A stretch of DNA of 64,000 nt, taken from NCBI GenBank assembly GCA_023548195.1, contig JAJHZJ010000578.1:212867-276866 (forward strand), given 5' to 3'. Source of the stretch: Bettongia penicillata ogilbyi (Eukaryota > Chordata > Mammalia > Diprotodontia > Potoroidae). The notes below the pieces were generated by a model. The model was not told where the DNA came from. It ran no database searches and saw only the letters and a list, made by a program, of their open reading frames with translations. The translations under genes and the position numbers were made by a program. This document shows, in pieces, positions 31,870 to 43,220 of the stretch (its first letter is position 1; each line of letters opens with the position of its first letter).

Positions 31870-32945
31870 AAGAAAAAAGCATGCCATCAGAGGAAGACAT
31901 CAAAGTCAAGACTTTTACATCCAAAATCTCCAAAAAAATATTCAGTGGTCTCAGGCCATGGAAGACCTCAAAAAGGACACTGAAAGTCAAGTAAAAGAGG
32001 TAGAGGAAAAATTGGGAAGAGAAATGAGAGGGATGCAAGAAAATCATGGAAAGCAAGTCAACAGCTTGCCAAAGAAGACCCCAAAAATGCTGAAGAAAAT
32101 AATAACTTTAAAAATAAACTAACCCAAATGACAAAAGAGGTCCAAAAAGACAATGAGAAGAAGAATGCTTTAAAAAGCAAAGTTAGCCAAATAGAAAAGG
32201 AGGTCAAAAATCTCACTGAAGAAAATAGTTCTTTAAAAATTAAAATGGAGCAGATGAAAACTAATGACTTTATGAGAAACAAAAAAATTACAAAACAAAA
32301 CCAAAAGAATGAAAAATAGAAGACAATGTGAAATATCTCATTGGAAAAACAACTGACCTGGAAAATAGATCCAGGAGAGATAATTTAAAAATTAATGGTC
32401 TACCTGAAAACCATGATCAAAAAAAGATCCTAGGCATCATTTTCCAAGAAATTATCAAGAAAAATTGCACTAATATTCTAAAACTATAGGGTAAAGTAGA
32501 AATTGAGAGAATTCACTGATCACCTCCTGAAAGAGATACCAAAAGGAAAACTCCCAGGAATGCTGTAGCCAAATTCCAGAGTTCCCAGGTCAAGGAGAAA
32601 ATATTATAAGTAGCCAGAAAGAAACAATTCAAGTATTATGGAAATAATGAGGACAACACAGGATTTAGGCTTCTACACTAAGGGATTAAAGGGCTTGGAA
32701 TATGATATTCCAGAGGTCAAAGGATATAGGATTAAAACGCAAGAATCACCTTCCCAGAAAAACTGAGTATAATACTTCAGGGAGGAAATGGAATTTCAAT
32801 GAAATAGAGAACTTCCAAGCATTCTTGTTGAAAAGACCAGAGCTGAAAAGAAAATTTGACTTTCAAATACCAGAATCAAGAGAAGCAGGAAAAGGTAAAC
32901 AGGAAAGAGAATTTCAAGGTACTCATTACAGTTGAATTGCTTACA
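31870..32945 (+). pseudogene. L1 ORF1 remnant
   Basis: It reads WSQAMEDLKKDTESQVKEVEEKLG, then a coiled coil in a clean frame at 32128-32319 (KEVQKDNEKKNALKSKVSQ, KEVKNLTEENSSLKIKMEQM). A decayed RRM region (TDLENRSRRDN-like near 32350) and the C-terminal block (GLEYDIPEVKGYRIKTQESP) follow. Several stops and frameshifts: nonfunctional. Confidence 0.8.
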
Positions 32946-33011
32946 TTCCTACATTGAAAGATGTTATTTGTAACTCATGAGATCTTTTTCAGTATTAAAG
33001 TAGTTAAAAGG

Positions 33012-33150
33012 AGTATATATATATATACATATATATGTATATATGTGTGTGTATGCATGTATGGGTATGTATGTATGTGCATATTACATATGTGTAGGTA
33101 TGTATATGCAGATGGGTTTATATGTGTGTGTGTATATATATGGACAGAGG
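33012..33150. repeat. TA/TG microsatellite
   Basis: TATATATATACATATATATG and GTATGTATGTGC-type sequence inside the L1. Confidence 0.9.
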
Positions 33151-33235
33151 GCACAGGGTGAGCTAAATATAAAGCTAGAATATATAAAAAAAATGTATTA
33201 TTGAATGGAATGTTCTGGGAGTGAATGAAATTCAC

Positions 33236-33283
33236 CTCTGATGGCATGGTTTTCTTTGGCAACAAAGGACGAATGCACACTGA
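33236..33283 (+). mobile_element. RTE/SINE tail fragment
   Basis: CTGATGGCATGGTTTTCTTTGGCAACAAAGGACGAATGCACAC is the 3' tail of the composite SINE at 11285-11595, here without its body. Confidence 0.7.
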
Positions 33284-34014
33284 GAGCAAGAGTAAGGGAG
33301 AGGTAGAATGTAGCAAATCATTTCACATAAAAGAGGGAAGAAAGAGCTTTTATAATGAAGGAGAAGAGAGAGGATATGAAAGGAAATAAGTCTTACTCTC
33401 AAGAGATTTGTCTTAAGGAGGGAATAACACTCACACAATTGAATATGGAAATCTATTTTATCCTGCTGGAAGGCAAAGGGGAAGGGGATAGGAGAGGGAA
33501 GATAATATAAGTGACAAGAAGTTGGGGAAAGGGATAACCAGAAGCAAACACTATTTTGGGAGGACAGATCAAGGGAGAGAATGGAATAAATTGAGGGCAG
33601 GATAAGACAGAGGGAAATGTGGTTAGTCTTTTACAACATAACTATTTTAGAAATATTTTGTATTGTTATACATGTATGTCCTATATTGACTTGCTTGCTT
33701 TCTCAATGAGGGTGGGTGGGGAGGGAGGGAGATAATATGTAACTCAAAGCTTTAATAATGAATGTTAAAAATTGTTTAGCATGCAACTGGAAATTAAGAT
33801 GTACAGGCAATGGAGCATCAAAATCTGTTTTGCCCTACACAAAAATAAAGGGAAATGGGGATGGAAGAAGGGTGGATAATAGAAGGGAAGACAGACAGGA
33901 GGAAAGGGTGGATAAGGTCCATGCTGCCCTGGGGTGGGGGTGGGGAGAGAAGGGGAGAATTTTTTGAATTCAAATTCTTGTGGAAGTGAATATTGAGAAC
34001 TGAAAAATAAATAA

Positions 34015-34020
34015 GTAGAT

Positions 34021-34067
<47 letters not shown>

Positions 34068-34143
34068 GGATAGATAAGATAGATAGATAGATAAGAGATA
34101 AGATAGATGGATGTGGATGGATGGATGGATGGATGGATGAATA
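34015..34143. repeat. Compound (GATA)n-(GGAT)n microsatellite
   Basis: About 13 consecutive GATA units, imperfect GATA/AGATAA units, then about six GGAT units. Antisense frames rich in Ile, Tyr, Leu and Ser or His and Pro are artefacts. Confidence 0.97.
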
Positions 34144-34454
34144 AAAGTCAAAAAACAAACAAACAAGCAAATAGCATAAACAATTGTGTATTTTATTATC
34201 TAATTCTATATTGCTTCTCTAGATAATACTGTGATCTCTTGGACTCTGGGCCCTATTTATCTATCAGTGTAATTTTCATTTGTTCCACCTCCCTTTGCCA
34301 ACTTCCCAAGACTCAACTTCTTGCCTCAAAAGATTCCTATTCTTCTAGCTCTTTTCGTTCCTCCAATACTTTCAGAGGTGTCACATTCAAGGCGCTCAGG
34401 CCATGTGCTGCCCACAAAACTAGTAGAACCAGATTAAAATATTGGTTGGTAGTT

Positions 34455-35062
34455 GTTGGCCTTCATTCTGAAAGAGGACCAAAATGACATCACCATGATA
34501 AAGTGAAATTTCAGTGTGTCCGACTATGGCTGATCAGACCAATATGAGCTTGGAATGCTCCACCACATATTGGGAATAAATAGTTTATGTGAATATTTGG
34601 GGTAGTTACTCCAAATTTGCTCATCCTACATTTCCTTTGTGCTGTTTCAATTCTGCTTTGCTCATGAAGCACAGCACCCTTTCTGATGTGGGCACATCAA
34701 GCTGAGCGGTCCTGTGCCAGTGTCTCCCATGTCGCACAGTCAAACCCAAAGTTCTTGAGAGAGACCTTGAGAGTGTCCTTGTACTGCTTCTTCTGACCAC
34801 CATGTGATCTCCTGTCCCAGGTGAGTTCTCCATAAAATAGTCTTTTTGGCAAGCATACATTTTGCATTCGAACAACATGGCCAGCCCATCGGAGTTATGC
34901 TCTCTGAAGCAGAGTTTAAATGCTTGGCAGTTCAATTCAAGCAAGTACTTCAGTGTCCTGTAACTTATCCTGCCAGATGATCCTTGGAATCTTGCTAAGA
35001 CAGTTCAGTTGGAAGTGATTTTGTTTCCTGGCATGGCTCTGGTAGACTGTCCATGTTTCACA
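34455..35062 (-). pseudogene. Non-LTR retrotransposon ORF C-terminus, antisense
   Basis: Reverse-strand frames give ETWTVYQSHARKQ, CLSKIPRIIWQDKLQ, LRWAGHVVRM-type sequence, then RSHGGQKKQYKDTLKVSLKN and TWETLAQDRSAW. This is the domain after RT in RTE/jockey-like elements (ETWT..., RWxGHVxRM, GGQKKRYKDTLK, W..LAxDR..W). The left end (TTGGCCTTCATTCTGAAAGAGGACCAAAATGACATC, antisense) is an RTE-like 3' tail. A frameshift separates the blocks. Confidence 0.75.
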
Positions 35063-35069
35063 GGTTTAA

Positions 35070-35190
35070 CAAAATAAATAAAAATATGATCCAATATACA
35101 TAATGCTAATTTGTGGATTTTCTCAATCAGTATTTTTCTTGCAGGGATCCACTTTTCTATTTGAGTTTGATACTACTACTTTATATCATT
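35070..35190 (+). mobile_element. Possible hAT 3' end
   Basis: AATTTGTGGATTTTCTCAATCAGTATTTTT..GGGATCC..CTATTTGAGTTTGATACTACTACTTTA resembles the hAT end ..TTTGAGTTTGACACCACTG. It is short and diverged. Confidence 0.4.
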
Positions 35191-35594
35191 TCTGATAGAG
35201 ATACATAAATGTTGCTATTAGTGATATCTACAGGTATCTTCAATAGACAATTTGCCTAACTGGGATCACAGTCCTTGCCTCTCCCAGACATCGTTGCCCT
35301 GTTGTTATCCATACAAAGAGTACGGCAGAAGTTAAAGAATCTTTGTCAACCCAGCCTCACCAGGGGATGTTGACATTTCCTATATCTAGATAGATGTGAA
35401 CTGGCTGGACCTTAGCTGAGCTACCAAGTTTTCCAGTTCATATCATCCAACTTTGAGGAGGCTTCAGGCAATCTCACCTCTGGTAGGTTAGGCCCAAAAG
35501 ATCATAGGGAGGGAGGAAAAAGCTATCTTCTTGTATTCTATCTAGAAAAGGTAAAGGACTGAAGGAAACAAAAGGTAATTTGCATTACACATGG

Positions 35595-35790
35595 GGAGTA
35601 TTATAACATTAGAGCTAGAAGGGATATTTGCGATAACCTAGTCCAACCCACTCATTTCATTTTGAAGAATGCTTAGATCCAGAGAGATAAGATGGCTTTT
35701 TAAAAGTCGCATGACTAGTTAAATGCAGATTTATTATAAGAACACTGGATCCTTGACTACTAGTCCACTGTCCTAAAAACTCCAGACTTT
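35595..35790 (-). repeat. MIR3-type CORE-SINE, antisense
   Basis: TTAGAGCTAGAAGGGATATTTGCGATAACCTAGTCCAACCCACTCATTT is the antisense CR1/L3-like tail of MIR3, followed by the core and a decayed head. Confidence 0.75.
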
Positions 35791-35799
35791 AAAAAAAAA

Positions 35800-36690
35800 A
35801 ATCTTTTTTCATTTTTTGTTGATTTCTTTTGTTTCTTGAATCATTTTCATTTCTCAATATGTCCCTCTCTCCTCCCACTCATAGGGTCATCCGTACTAAG
35901 AAAGAAGAAAAAAGGAGACAGAGGAAAGGAAGCAGCTCAGCAAAACTAACCATCGACCAAATTTGCCAATATATGCAGTTTTCCATGAACATGACCCTTT
36001 CCTTCTATTGAAATGGCAGAAAAGAGCATTTTCATGACTCTTCTTTGGAACCATGCCTGATCACAATAAGAGCAGTATTCAGTTTAGATTTCTCCATTTA
36101 TACTGCTGTGGTCATTCTGTAAACGGTTTTCTTGGTTCTTTATACTTCATATTGCCATCAACAGGAATCTCTCCATGATTCTCTATATTTATCATTTCTT
36201 AAGGCTTAGTAATATTCAATTACATTCAAATAACATTTTCTTTAGCCATTTTCCAACTGATTGGCACTTGCTACTTTGTTTCCTTTTTTGTTGTTTTCTT
36301 TTGCTATTGCAAAGGATGTTGGCAGTAACTATGCATTGTCTTACTTTCTTGGAGTATATTACTATCAATAGGATTTCTGATCCAAAGGATATGTACATTT
36401 TAGTGACTTTTTTAGTATTCTGTAACTTCAAATTGACTTCCAGAATGCATATACCAATTCACAACTCCACCAACGGTACTTTCATGTCTTTCCACAACTT
36501 CTCTAATATCTTTTTTTATTTGTGCTTATTTACTGGGTATGGGATGAAACCTTGAAGTTCATTTTGTTTGTAATTCTCTTATTATGAGTGATTTAGTATA
36601 AGCTTTCATATAGTTATTGATATTTATCATTCTTCCTTTGCAAGTCCTCCATGTTTTTCAATGAGATCTTCCTCCCCATTTGGATACTTA
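35800..36690 (-). mobile_element. L1 3' end, antisense, old subfamily
   Basis: From the T-rich antisense tail (TTTTTTGTTGATTTCTTTTGTTTC, CAATATGTCCCTCTC), the sequence runs into ORF2 3' coding in antisense: AAGGCTTAGTAATATTCAATTACATTC, ATTGACTTCCAGAATGCATA, CAATTCACAACTCCACCAACGG, CATTCTTCCTTTGCAAG. The plus-strand 126-codon frame here is a shadow. Confidence 0.75.
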
Positions 36691-36989
36691 GGTGAAAACT
36701 TATACTTAAGTTAAATGAATCCACTAAATGACCTTTACCATTATGTAAAAGCCATGTGTATTAGTGTATACTAATTGGTTGTCTTCTCTACTTTTCTTTT
36801 CAGTGTTCAAATAGTTTCTTAACATGACTTTATTTTTGGAAATTCTCCAATTATTTTACTCAGGGAACTTGTTCTCATTGATTTACCCATGGAAGCAAGA
36901 CAGTGGTTCATTACTCATTTAGTACCTTATTTGTACCACTCATTGAAAGAAGAGAAGAGTGGAATAACCATAAATCTAAGTAAACTATA

Positions 36990-37110
36990 TTCACTTCATT
37001 ACTTCACTTGACAAGCTTTTATTAAGTGTCTACTACATGCCAGAAACTAAGGATACAAAGACAGAAACAAAGTGCTCCCTACCCTCAAAGATAACATTAT
37101 ATGGAAAAGT
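36990..37110 (-). repeat. L2 3' end, antisense
   Basis: AAGCTTTTATTAAGTGTCTACTACATGCCAGAAACTAAGG, then CCCTACCCTCAAAGATAAC. Confidence 0.75.
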
Positions 37111-37429
37111 AAATATATACAAAGTAAATATAAAGTAATTTTGAAGGATAGCAATAGTGGACATCAGAATAGACCTTCTGTAGCAAGTGGCACCTGAATT
37201 GTAATTAAAATAAATATAATGAACTGAGGGAGTAGGGTATGAATGTTACAGTGAAGGAGACCTAGTAGTAGCCATCAGACAGGACATGAAAAAGTAAGTA
37301 TCTCTGAAAGAGATGAGTAAAATCAAAACTGTAACTAATTAAACCACTTATATTAGCCTGCAATTTTCTTCTACTACAGGGAAGTAATAGGACAATAAAC
37401 CCTTAGAAATATTAGGAGATTTCTGTTGT

Positions 37430-37545
37430 TACTGCAAGCTTCGTGAGGGAAGGAACTGTGTTCCTTTTTTTCTTTTTATCCTCAAGACCAGCATGGTGCC
37501 TAGAATACAACAGATATTTAATAAATGTTTGATAATTGTTGTTGC
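37430..37545 (+). repeat. L2 3' end
   Basis: GCTTCGTGAGGGAAGGAACTGTG, then GCATGGTGCCTAGAATACAACAGATATTTAATAAATGTTTGAT. Confidence 0.75.
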
Positions 37546-37679
37546 TGATGTTTACTGGTTATGTTGGTTTTCTAGAGATAGCATAAAAAGACCAATGAAA
37601 CCTGTCTGTGTTCAAGCTCTACCTCCCACTTGAAAGTAATTTCACTGCATTTTAAGTATATTGTAAAAATAAGTTAAAA

Positions 37680-38120
37680 ATAATGTATTTGTAGTCAGAG
37701 GACCTGGGTTCAAATTCCAACTCTATTTCTCTCTGTGTGATCACTTATCAAGTAACATTACTACTCTAGGTCTGGGTCTCCTCAACTATAAAATGAAGTG
37801 CTTAGAGTAGCTTTTTTCTTATATTTTCTGCTTCTAGAAAGTTAGTATGGACAATTGTCTATAACAACAGTAATAATAATAACAATAAGTAGCATTTGTG
37901 TGATACATCAAGGTCTGCAAGACACTTTGCATGTTATGTCGTTCGATCCTCACAGCAATCTTATGAGATATTTATTATTGTATTATTATCCCCATTTTAC
38001 CAATTAAGAGTTTAAATCACTTGTTCAAGGTCACACATCATGGAGGGGTCTGAGGTAGGATTCAAACTCAGGTCTTCCTAATTCCATGTCCAACACTCTA
38101 ACCACCCACCATTCCACCTA
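37680..38120. repeat. MIR (sense) next to MIR (antisense)
   Basis: 37680-37850: GTAGTCAGAGGACCTGGGTTCAAATTCC..CTGGGTCTCCTCAACTATAAAATGAAG in sense. 37885-38120: AAGGTCTGCAAGACACTTTGCATG, ATCCTCACAGCAATCTTATGAG, AAGGTCACACATCATGG, GATTCAAACTCAGGTCTTCC in antisense. The two copies face each other. Confidence 0.8.
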
Positions 38121-39884
38121 GAATGCTAACAGCAGTCAGTTTCTCCATCTTTCACACCTGTTGTCTTGCTGTGTATAAGTACTTGCTTGTCCTTTCTGGA
38201 CTAATTTTAAGATAAGAGAAGATGGATTTCTTATTCATCTTTCTTACTCTGTCAACTAAATGAATTTATTTAGAGTGACTAGTAAAATGTTTTATTATAG
38301 ATACTTCCTTTTCTCCTATCTACTTCCCTTCTCTTCCATCTTTAGCAGACACCATGGTTATAGGATGAATTTCCCAAACAATCCAGACAAGTTTCTATCA
38401 CTCTGGAATTCTTTATTCCAACCAGGCAATAGAAGCTCTTTGTGAATGAACCATTAGGAGGGGAAACATTCCACTTCCCTACACTGATTCTCTTAAGTGT
38501 GAAAACAAATCTGCCCACCACCCAATACCTTGCATCCCAAAGTAAATACCCAGCAGAAACCAAAACATCTTAGTTGAGTCTTTCTAAAGGTTAGTACCTC
38601 CACACCTTTGGATATAGGAGACCTTTGGAAAGAAAGAAACTCTTTTCTTTATTTCTTGAATAAAGTCACATTCCTTCCTACACAACTATAATCCATAAAT
38701 CAACTCACAAGAATTTAAATTCCTATTATATGCCACACACTGGACTAGGCTACAACTAGAAATTTTGACACCTGGGGCAAGCAGTATTAAAATACCCCTT
38801 TGAGACAAATTCAGTTGAATGAAAGTTAATGAGGAGGAAAGAGAAGCACCATCCCTCCCCTGGATGTTGCAAGGCCATAACCTCTGTTCAGAATGGAAAA
38901 GCAGAACCAAAGTAAGGCTAGAAAGGAATTCACTGAGGGGGCAATAATGGGGGTAGTAGGAGGAAACTAGCTGGTAGTTTCATATTTTAGCTAATTATTC
39001 TTGCTCCTTAGTTTTTTTTTATTCTCTTGAGGGAATGCAAACACTATCAGTTTCCCCTAAATGTCAGTGGAACCAACCACCTGTGACCCCAGCCTGGTGA
39101 TGGCTCTGCTCTTCTATCCCTGATATCAGGGACAAGGATATGAGAATACTGAGAGGACTCAAGAAGAGTGGGTTGCAGGGGGAGGGCATGTTTTATCTAA
39201 ACTGCAGGGGAAGATAGAAAAACACAAGCATCCCTCCCATGAAAATCTCAAGAACATTTCTATCCCCAGTAAGGTCCTAATAAATGCTTATTGATGAATT
39301 TGTATAGCATATTACTTCCACTCTGTACTTCATAGGTTTATAGAAGATAGAGGAAGAAAAAAAACCTAATTCTAGCTACTAAGGTAATTTTAGGTCACAT
39401 CATTGCATTATTCTTCTGTTTGGTTCTGAGTAGCTTATTTCATTTATAAGCAAGAAAAAGCTTGCCCAAAATGGAAAGTGAAGATGTTGCTTCTGTATCC
39501 AGGATATGAGAACATCCTATTGAGTACCATGAGCTGTGAGTGATTACTGAGCACACTCCAAAAGATAGTTACAGTATTTGTACCTAAGTGGGAATTGTTA
39601 AAGTAAGTGTGCATTCTCCTTATCCCATTTGAGATTGCTATAAGAGATATCCCTCAGCCAACTGCTGAGAGTGAAGTGATGTCACTCAGAAGACTTCTTG
39701 AACCTAAGGTGGTTGTTATAAAATATTAGGTTGGTCAATTTGATTTAAGCAAATCTAAAGCAATCAATATTGACAGCTGTTTGGCAGGAAACAAAGTGGA
39801 CAATAAATTAGAAAGTATGATCAACAATGAATAAGGCATTCTCACAACAGTCACAGGATATTTGTGGCCAACTATTAACTTGTG
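38121..39884. other. Mostly unassigned DNA
   Basis: No gene supported. Small L2 scraps: antisense L2 terminus at 38698-38760 (ATTCCTATTATATGCCACACACTGG) and a sense end at 39270-39300 (AAGGTCCTAATAAATGCTTATTGA). Confidence 0.4.
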
Positions 39885-40115
39885 TAGTGAATAAAACAGG
39901 CTTGGAATCAAGAAGAGCCATCTTCCTGAGTTAAAATCTGGCTTCAGAAACATACTAGCCCTGTGACCCTGGGCAAGTCACTGAACCCTGTTTGCCTCAG
40001 ATTCCTCATCTGTCAGATGAGCTAAAGAGGCAAATATCAAACCACTCCAGTATCTTTGTAAAGGAAATGCCAAAATGAAGTTAAGAAGAGTTAGACATGA
40101 CCGAAGAACAATAAT
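39885..40115 (+). mobile_element. tRNA SINE with RTE/BovB-type tail
   Basis: GCTTGGAATCAAGAAGAGCCATCTTCCTGAGTT, CCCTGTGACCCTGGGCAAGTCACTGAACCC, AAACCACTCCAGTATCTTTGTAAAGGAAATGCC, ending AAGAAGAGTTAGACATGACCGAAGAACAA. Confidence 0.85.
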
Positions 40116-40254
40116 GGTTCAGATTTTAAAGAAACTTTATAAAATTCCACCTCAGTGGTAAGTTTTGTTATTAATGGCATCAAAGACTTAGGAAAGTTCT
40201 CAAGAGTCATGGTATAGAGAGGAGTAGATTTGGAATGAGAATACTAAAAAGAAC

Positions 40255-40560
40255 ATCATGTACACTAAAGAAGACCTGGATTCAAATTCTAGCTCTGCAA
40301 CTTACTAATGATATAATCTTTGACTAGAGCTACAGTTCTCAAAGCATGATCTGGGAACCCCTAGAGGTCTTTGAGGTTGAAACTATTTCCTTAATAGTGA
40401 TAGTATGTTTTAATTTCTAATATAGTAAATATCGATAGATATAACTCCAATAAACAAAAGGTCTCTGGAGTCCTCAATATTTTCAAGGACTATTAAGTGG
40501 TCCTGAGACCAAAAATTTGAGGACCACTAAACTAAAAGGTCCTTCCACCTATAAGTCCCT
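40255..40560 (+). repeat. MIR3-type SINE split by a hAT element
   Basis: The left piece is AGAAGACCTGGATTCAAATTCTAGCTCTGCAACTTACTAATGATATAATCTTTGACTAGAG. The right piece is AACTAAAAGGTCCTTCCACCTATAAGTCCCTTGATTCC, the MIR3 CR1-like tail. They join across a 200-bp hAT insertion. Confidence 0.75.
40330..40529. mobile_element. hAT non-autonomous element, 200 bp, nested in MIR3
   Basis: The left end CTACAGTTCTCAAAGCATGATCTGGG and right end (reverse complement) TAGTGGTCCTCAAATTTTTGG are hAT-type inverted ends. Flanks GACTAGAG and AACTAAAA differ only by three G/A changes and fit the hAT 8-bp TSD. No coding capacity. Confidence 0.7.
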
Positions 40561-40639
40561 TGATTCCAAGACCTCATGTGAACATTGGGCTCTATAGAAT
40601 TTTTTCAGAACTACTTCTGGTCATTTTTTTTTCTTTTTT

Positions 40640-40790
40640 AGAAATAAACTTTTATTGGTGTCTTTTGTTTTTGCATCACCAACATTTCCCATTGGATCCT
40701 TCCCCAATTCCTTCCAGTGAGTCATTTCTTATAGAAAATATATTTTTAGAAGAGGCAAAGATAGTTTAAAACAATTAACCAATACAAATA
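40640..40790 (-). mobile_element. L1 3' terminal fragment, antisense
   Basis: AAATAAACTTTTATTGGTGTCTTTTGTTTTTGCATCACCAACATTTCCC matches the antisense 3' end type seen at 35800. It directly abuts a sense L1 fragment, making a head-on pair. Confidence 0.5.
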
Positions 40791-40794
40791 GAGA

Positions 40795-41885
40795 AGAGAC
40801 TGAGCCAAATTTATAAAAGTATGAGCCATGCTCCAATTGATAAATGGACAAAAGGATATAAATAGGCAGTTTTCAGAATAAGAAATCAAAGCCAGTAATA
40901 GTCACATGAAAAATGTTCTAAATCACTGCTGATCAAATATATGCAAATTAAAACTCTGAGATACTATCTCACAACTATCAGATGGGCTAATGTGACAGAA
41001 AAGCAAAATGACCAATGCTAGAGAAAATGGGACACTAATACACTGTTGGTGAAGTCATGAACCAGTCCAATCATTCTGGAGAACAACTTGAAACTATGCC
41101 AAAAAGGTTATAAAATTGTGGGTATCCATATCCCAGCAACATCATTATTTGGGCTGTATCCCAAAGAGATCTTTAGAAGGGGAAAGGACCTATCTGCTAT
41201 AAAATATTTATAGCACCTCATTTTGTGATGGCAAGGAATTGGAGATTGAAGAGATTTCCATCAATTGTGGCATGGTTGAACAACTTGTGATATATGCTTG
41301 TGATGGAATACTAGTATATTATAAGAAATGTTGAGTAAAATAGTTTCAGAAAAACCTGGGGAAACTTATATGAACTTACTTATAATGAAATGAGTAGAAC
41401 CTGTATAATCTCAGTAACAGCAATATTGTAAGAATGATCGATTGCAAAAAAACAAAAAAAAAAAAAAAAAAAAAAAAAAAACTTAGCTACTCTAATGATC
41501 CAAGTCAATTCCAAAGGACCTTGATGAAAAATGGTATCCACCTTCAGAGAGAGAATGTATCCCCAAATGAATGGGGATTGAAACATACTTATTTATTTAT
41601 CTATTCATTTATTTATTTTTCTTGGGTTTTTCTTGTTTTTTTTTGTCTTTGGGTTGTTGTTTTCTTTTTTTTGTAACATGAATAATAAGGAAAAATGTTG
41701 GTATGACTTCACATGCATAATCAATATCAAACTGCCTACCTTCTCAAAGAGGTTGGAAGAAAGTGCGGCAAGGGCTTATTTTTTAAATTATTATTTTAAA
41801 ATGTTTACATTTAACTTGGAAGTATTTAATGAAATAAACAAAAATAGTTTAGATAAAATTAACCTACATATAAAGTCTAACAATA
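40795..41885 (+). mobile_element. L1 3' end, sense, 5'-truncated, with internal A-run
   Basis: ORF2 3' coding: TGCAAATTAAAACTCTGAGATACTATCTCAC, GGGCTGTATCCCAAAGAGATC, and a GATGGAATACTAGTATATTATAAG block. The 3'UTR ends GGAAGTATTTAATGAAATAAA. A run of about 26 A (to 41480, interrupted upstream by one C) sits where relatives have CTGTGAAAGATTTAGC, so it is internal expansion and not a tail. Confidence 0.85.
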
Positions 41886-42119
41886 TATGAAATGTTCCTC
41901 GTGGTCATATGTGCTAATGCTTATTAGTTGGTAAGCTCTTTCCAATGTACTATCCAAATTCTTCCCAATGAGCTTAAGATTATTCCCACTTGCCCTATAT
42001 GCACCCACCTGGGACATTTCTACCCGCTTTGATACTAGGCAAGTTCCTTATTAATGATGCTGAATCTGGCTTCCATATTTATAACACAATAGTCAGAATA
42101 ATGTGGTATCCACCACATG

Positions 42120-42195
42120 GGAATTTTGTGAGGTTCAAATGAAATAATAAGTGTAAAGTATTTTGTAAGCTTTTTTGTATAATGTAAGCATCATA
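42120..42195 (+). repeat. MIR 3' fragment
   Basis: TTGTGAGGTTCAAATGAAATAATAAGTGTAAAGTATTTTGTAAGC is the 3' part of MIR. Confidence 0.55.
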
Positions 42196-42264
42196 CTAAC
42201 TCAGTTGTTTTTTGCTGTCATTGTTGTTTCGTTCTTCTCATTTTTTCATATAGAGCTTAGCCAG

Positions 42265-43220
42265 GGAACTAGCAAACTAAATAATCTATTCCCTAAAGAA
42301 TTGGTGGGTCAAAGAACAAATCATAGAACCAATCAATATTGTTATTAAAGAGAATCACAATGAGATACAATTCTAAAACGTGGGCTGTAGCTAAGGCAGT
42401 ACTTAGGGGACGATATATATCTCTAAATACACACTTCAGAAAAAGAAAGAAAAAGACCAATGAATTGGGCATGCAACTAAAATAAAACTAGAAAAAAAAT
42501 CAAAACCCCCAATTAAACCAAAAATGGAAATCTTGAAATTCAAAGGAAGGATTAATAAAATTGAAAGTAAAAGAAAAATTTTGAATTAATAAATAAAACT
42601 AGGAGTTAATTTTGTGGGGAGAAATAATAAAATAGATAAGCCATTGGTTAATTTGATTAAAAAAGAAAGAAGAAAACCAAATTACTAGTAACAAAAATAA
42701 AAAGAATGAATGAACCACCAATGAAATTAATGCCATTATTAAGAGGTCTTTTGACCGATGATAAGCCTGTAAAACTGATGATCTGAGTGAAATGGATGAA
42801 TATTTTCAAAAGTGTGAACTGCCCAGATTAATAGAAGAGGAAATAGAATATTTAAATATCCTTATCTTCGAAAAAGAAATTGAACATACCATACTTGAGC
42901 ACTCCCCAAAAAATCTCCAGGACCAGATGGATTCAAAAGTAAATTCTACCAAACATTTAAGGAACAATTAATCTCAATACTTTTAAAAGTAAGTAAAAGG
43001 GTCTTGCAAATCCCTTTTATTTACACAAATATAATTTTGGTACCAAAATCTGGGAGAGCAAAAACAGAGAAGGGAAACTACAGACCAATTTTTATAATGG
43101 ACATCAATGCAAATTTTTTAAAGGAATACCAGCAAGGAAAATAAAGTAATGTATTACAAATATATTTAACTGAGAAGCTAAAAAGTTGAACCAAAAAAAA
43201 TCATCAAATATATAAAGAGA
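42265..43220 (+). pseudogene. L1 ORF2 fragment (EN-RT linker to RT start)
   Basis: Sense L1 ORF2 with frameshifts. Recognisable blocks are [43 protein letters not shown] and IMDINANFLKE, matching the L1 pattern K-SPGPDGF..EFY..., ILIPKxGRD..K.ENYRPISLMNIDAKILNK. Both ends are truncated and there is no 3'UTR. Confidence 0.8.

Larger units (their letters stand above)
30901..33815 (+). mobile_element. L1 LINE lacking ORF2 (HAL1-like)
   Basis: The 5' end GGGGGCAGAGCCAAGATGGCATAG begins a 5'UTR to about 31650. A 177-bp block is inserted (31652-31828), then come ORF1 (31870-32945, broken), inter-ORF sequence and, near 33620, the 3'UTR (TTTTACAACATAACTATTTTAG, CTCAATGAGGGTGGGTGG). EN and RT coding is missing. 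A TA/TG satellite (33012-33150) and a 48-bp RTE/SINE tail (33236-33283) lie inside. Confidence 0.85.

Noticed and set aside
33765..34170. 133- and 66-codon minus-strand frames
   Set aside because: Created by the GATA/GGAT microsatellite and flanking L1 3'UTR.
36175..36555. 126-codon plus-strand frame
   Set aside because: Antisense shadow of an L1 ORF2 3' end.
41434..41676. Lys-rich frame
   Set aside because: Poly(A) run and T-rich L1 3'UTR read in frame.
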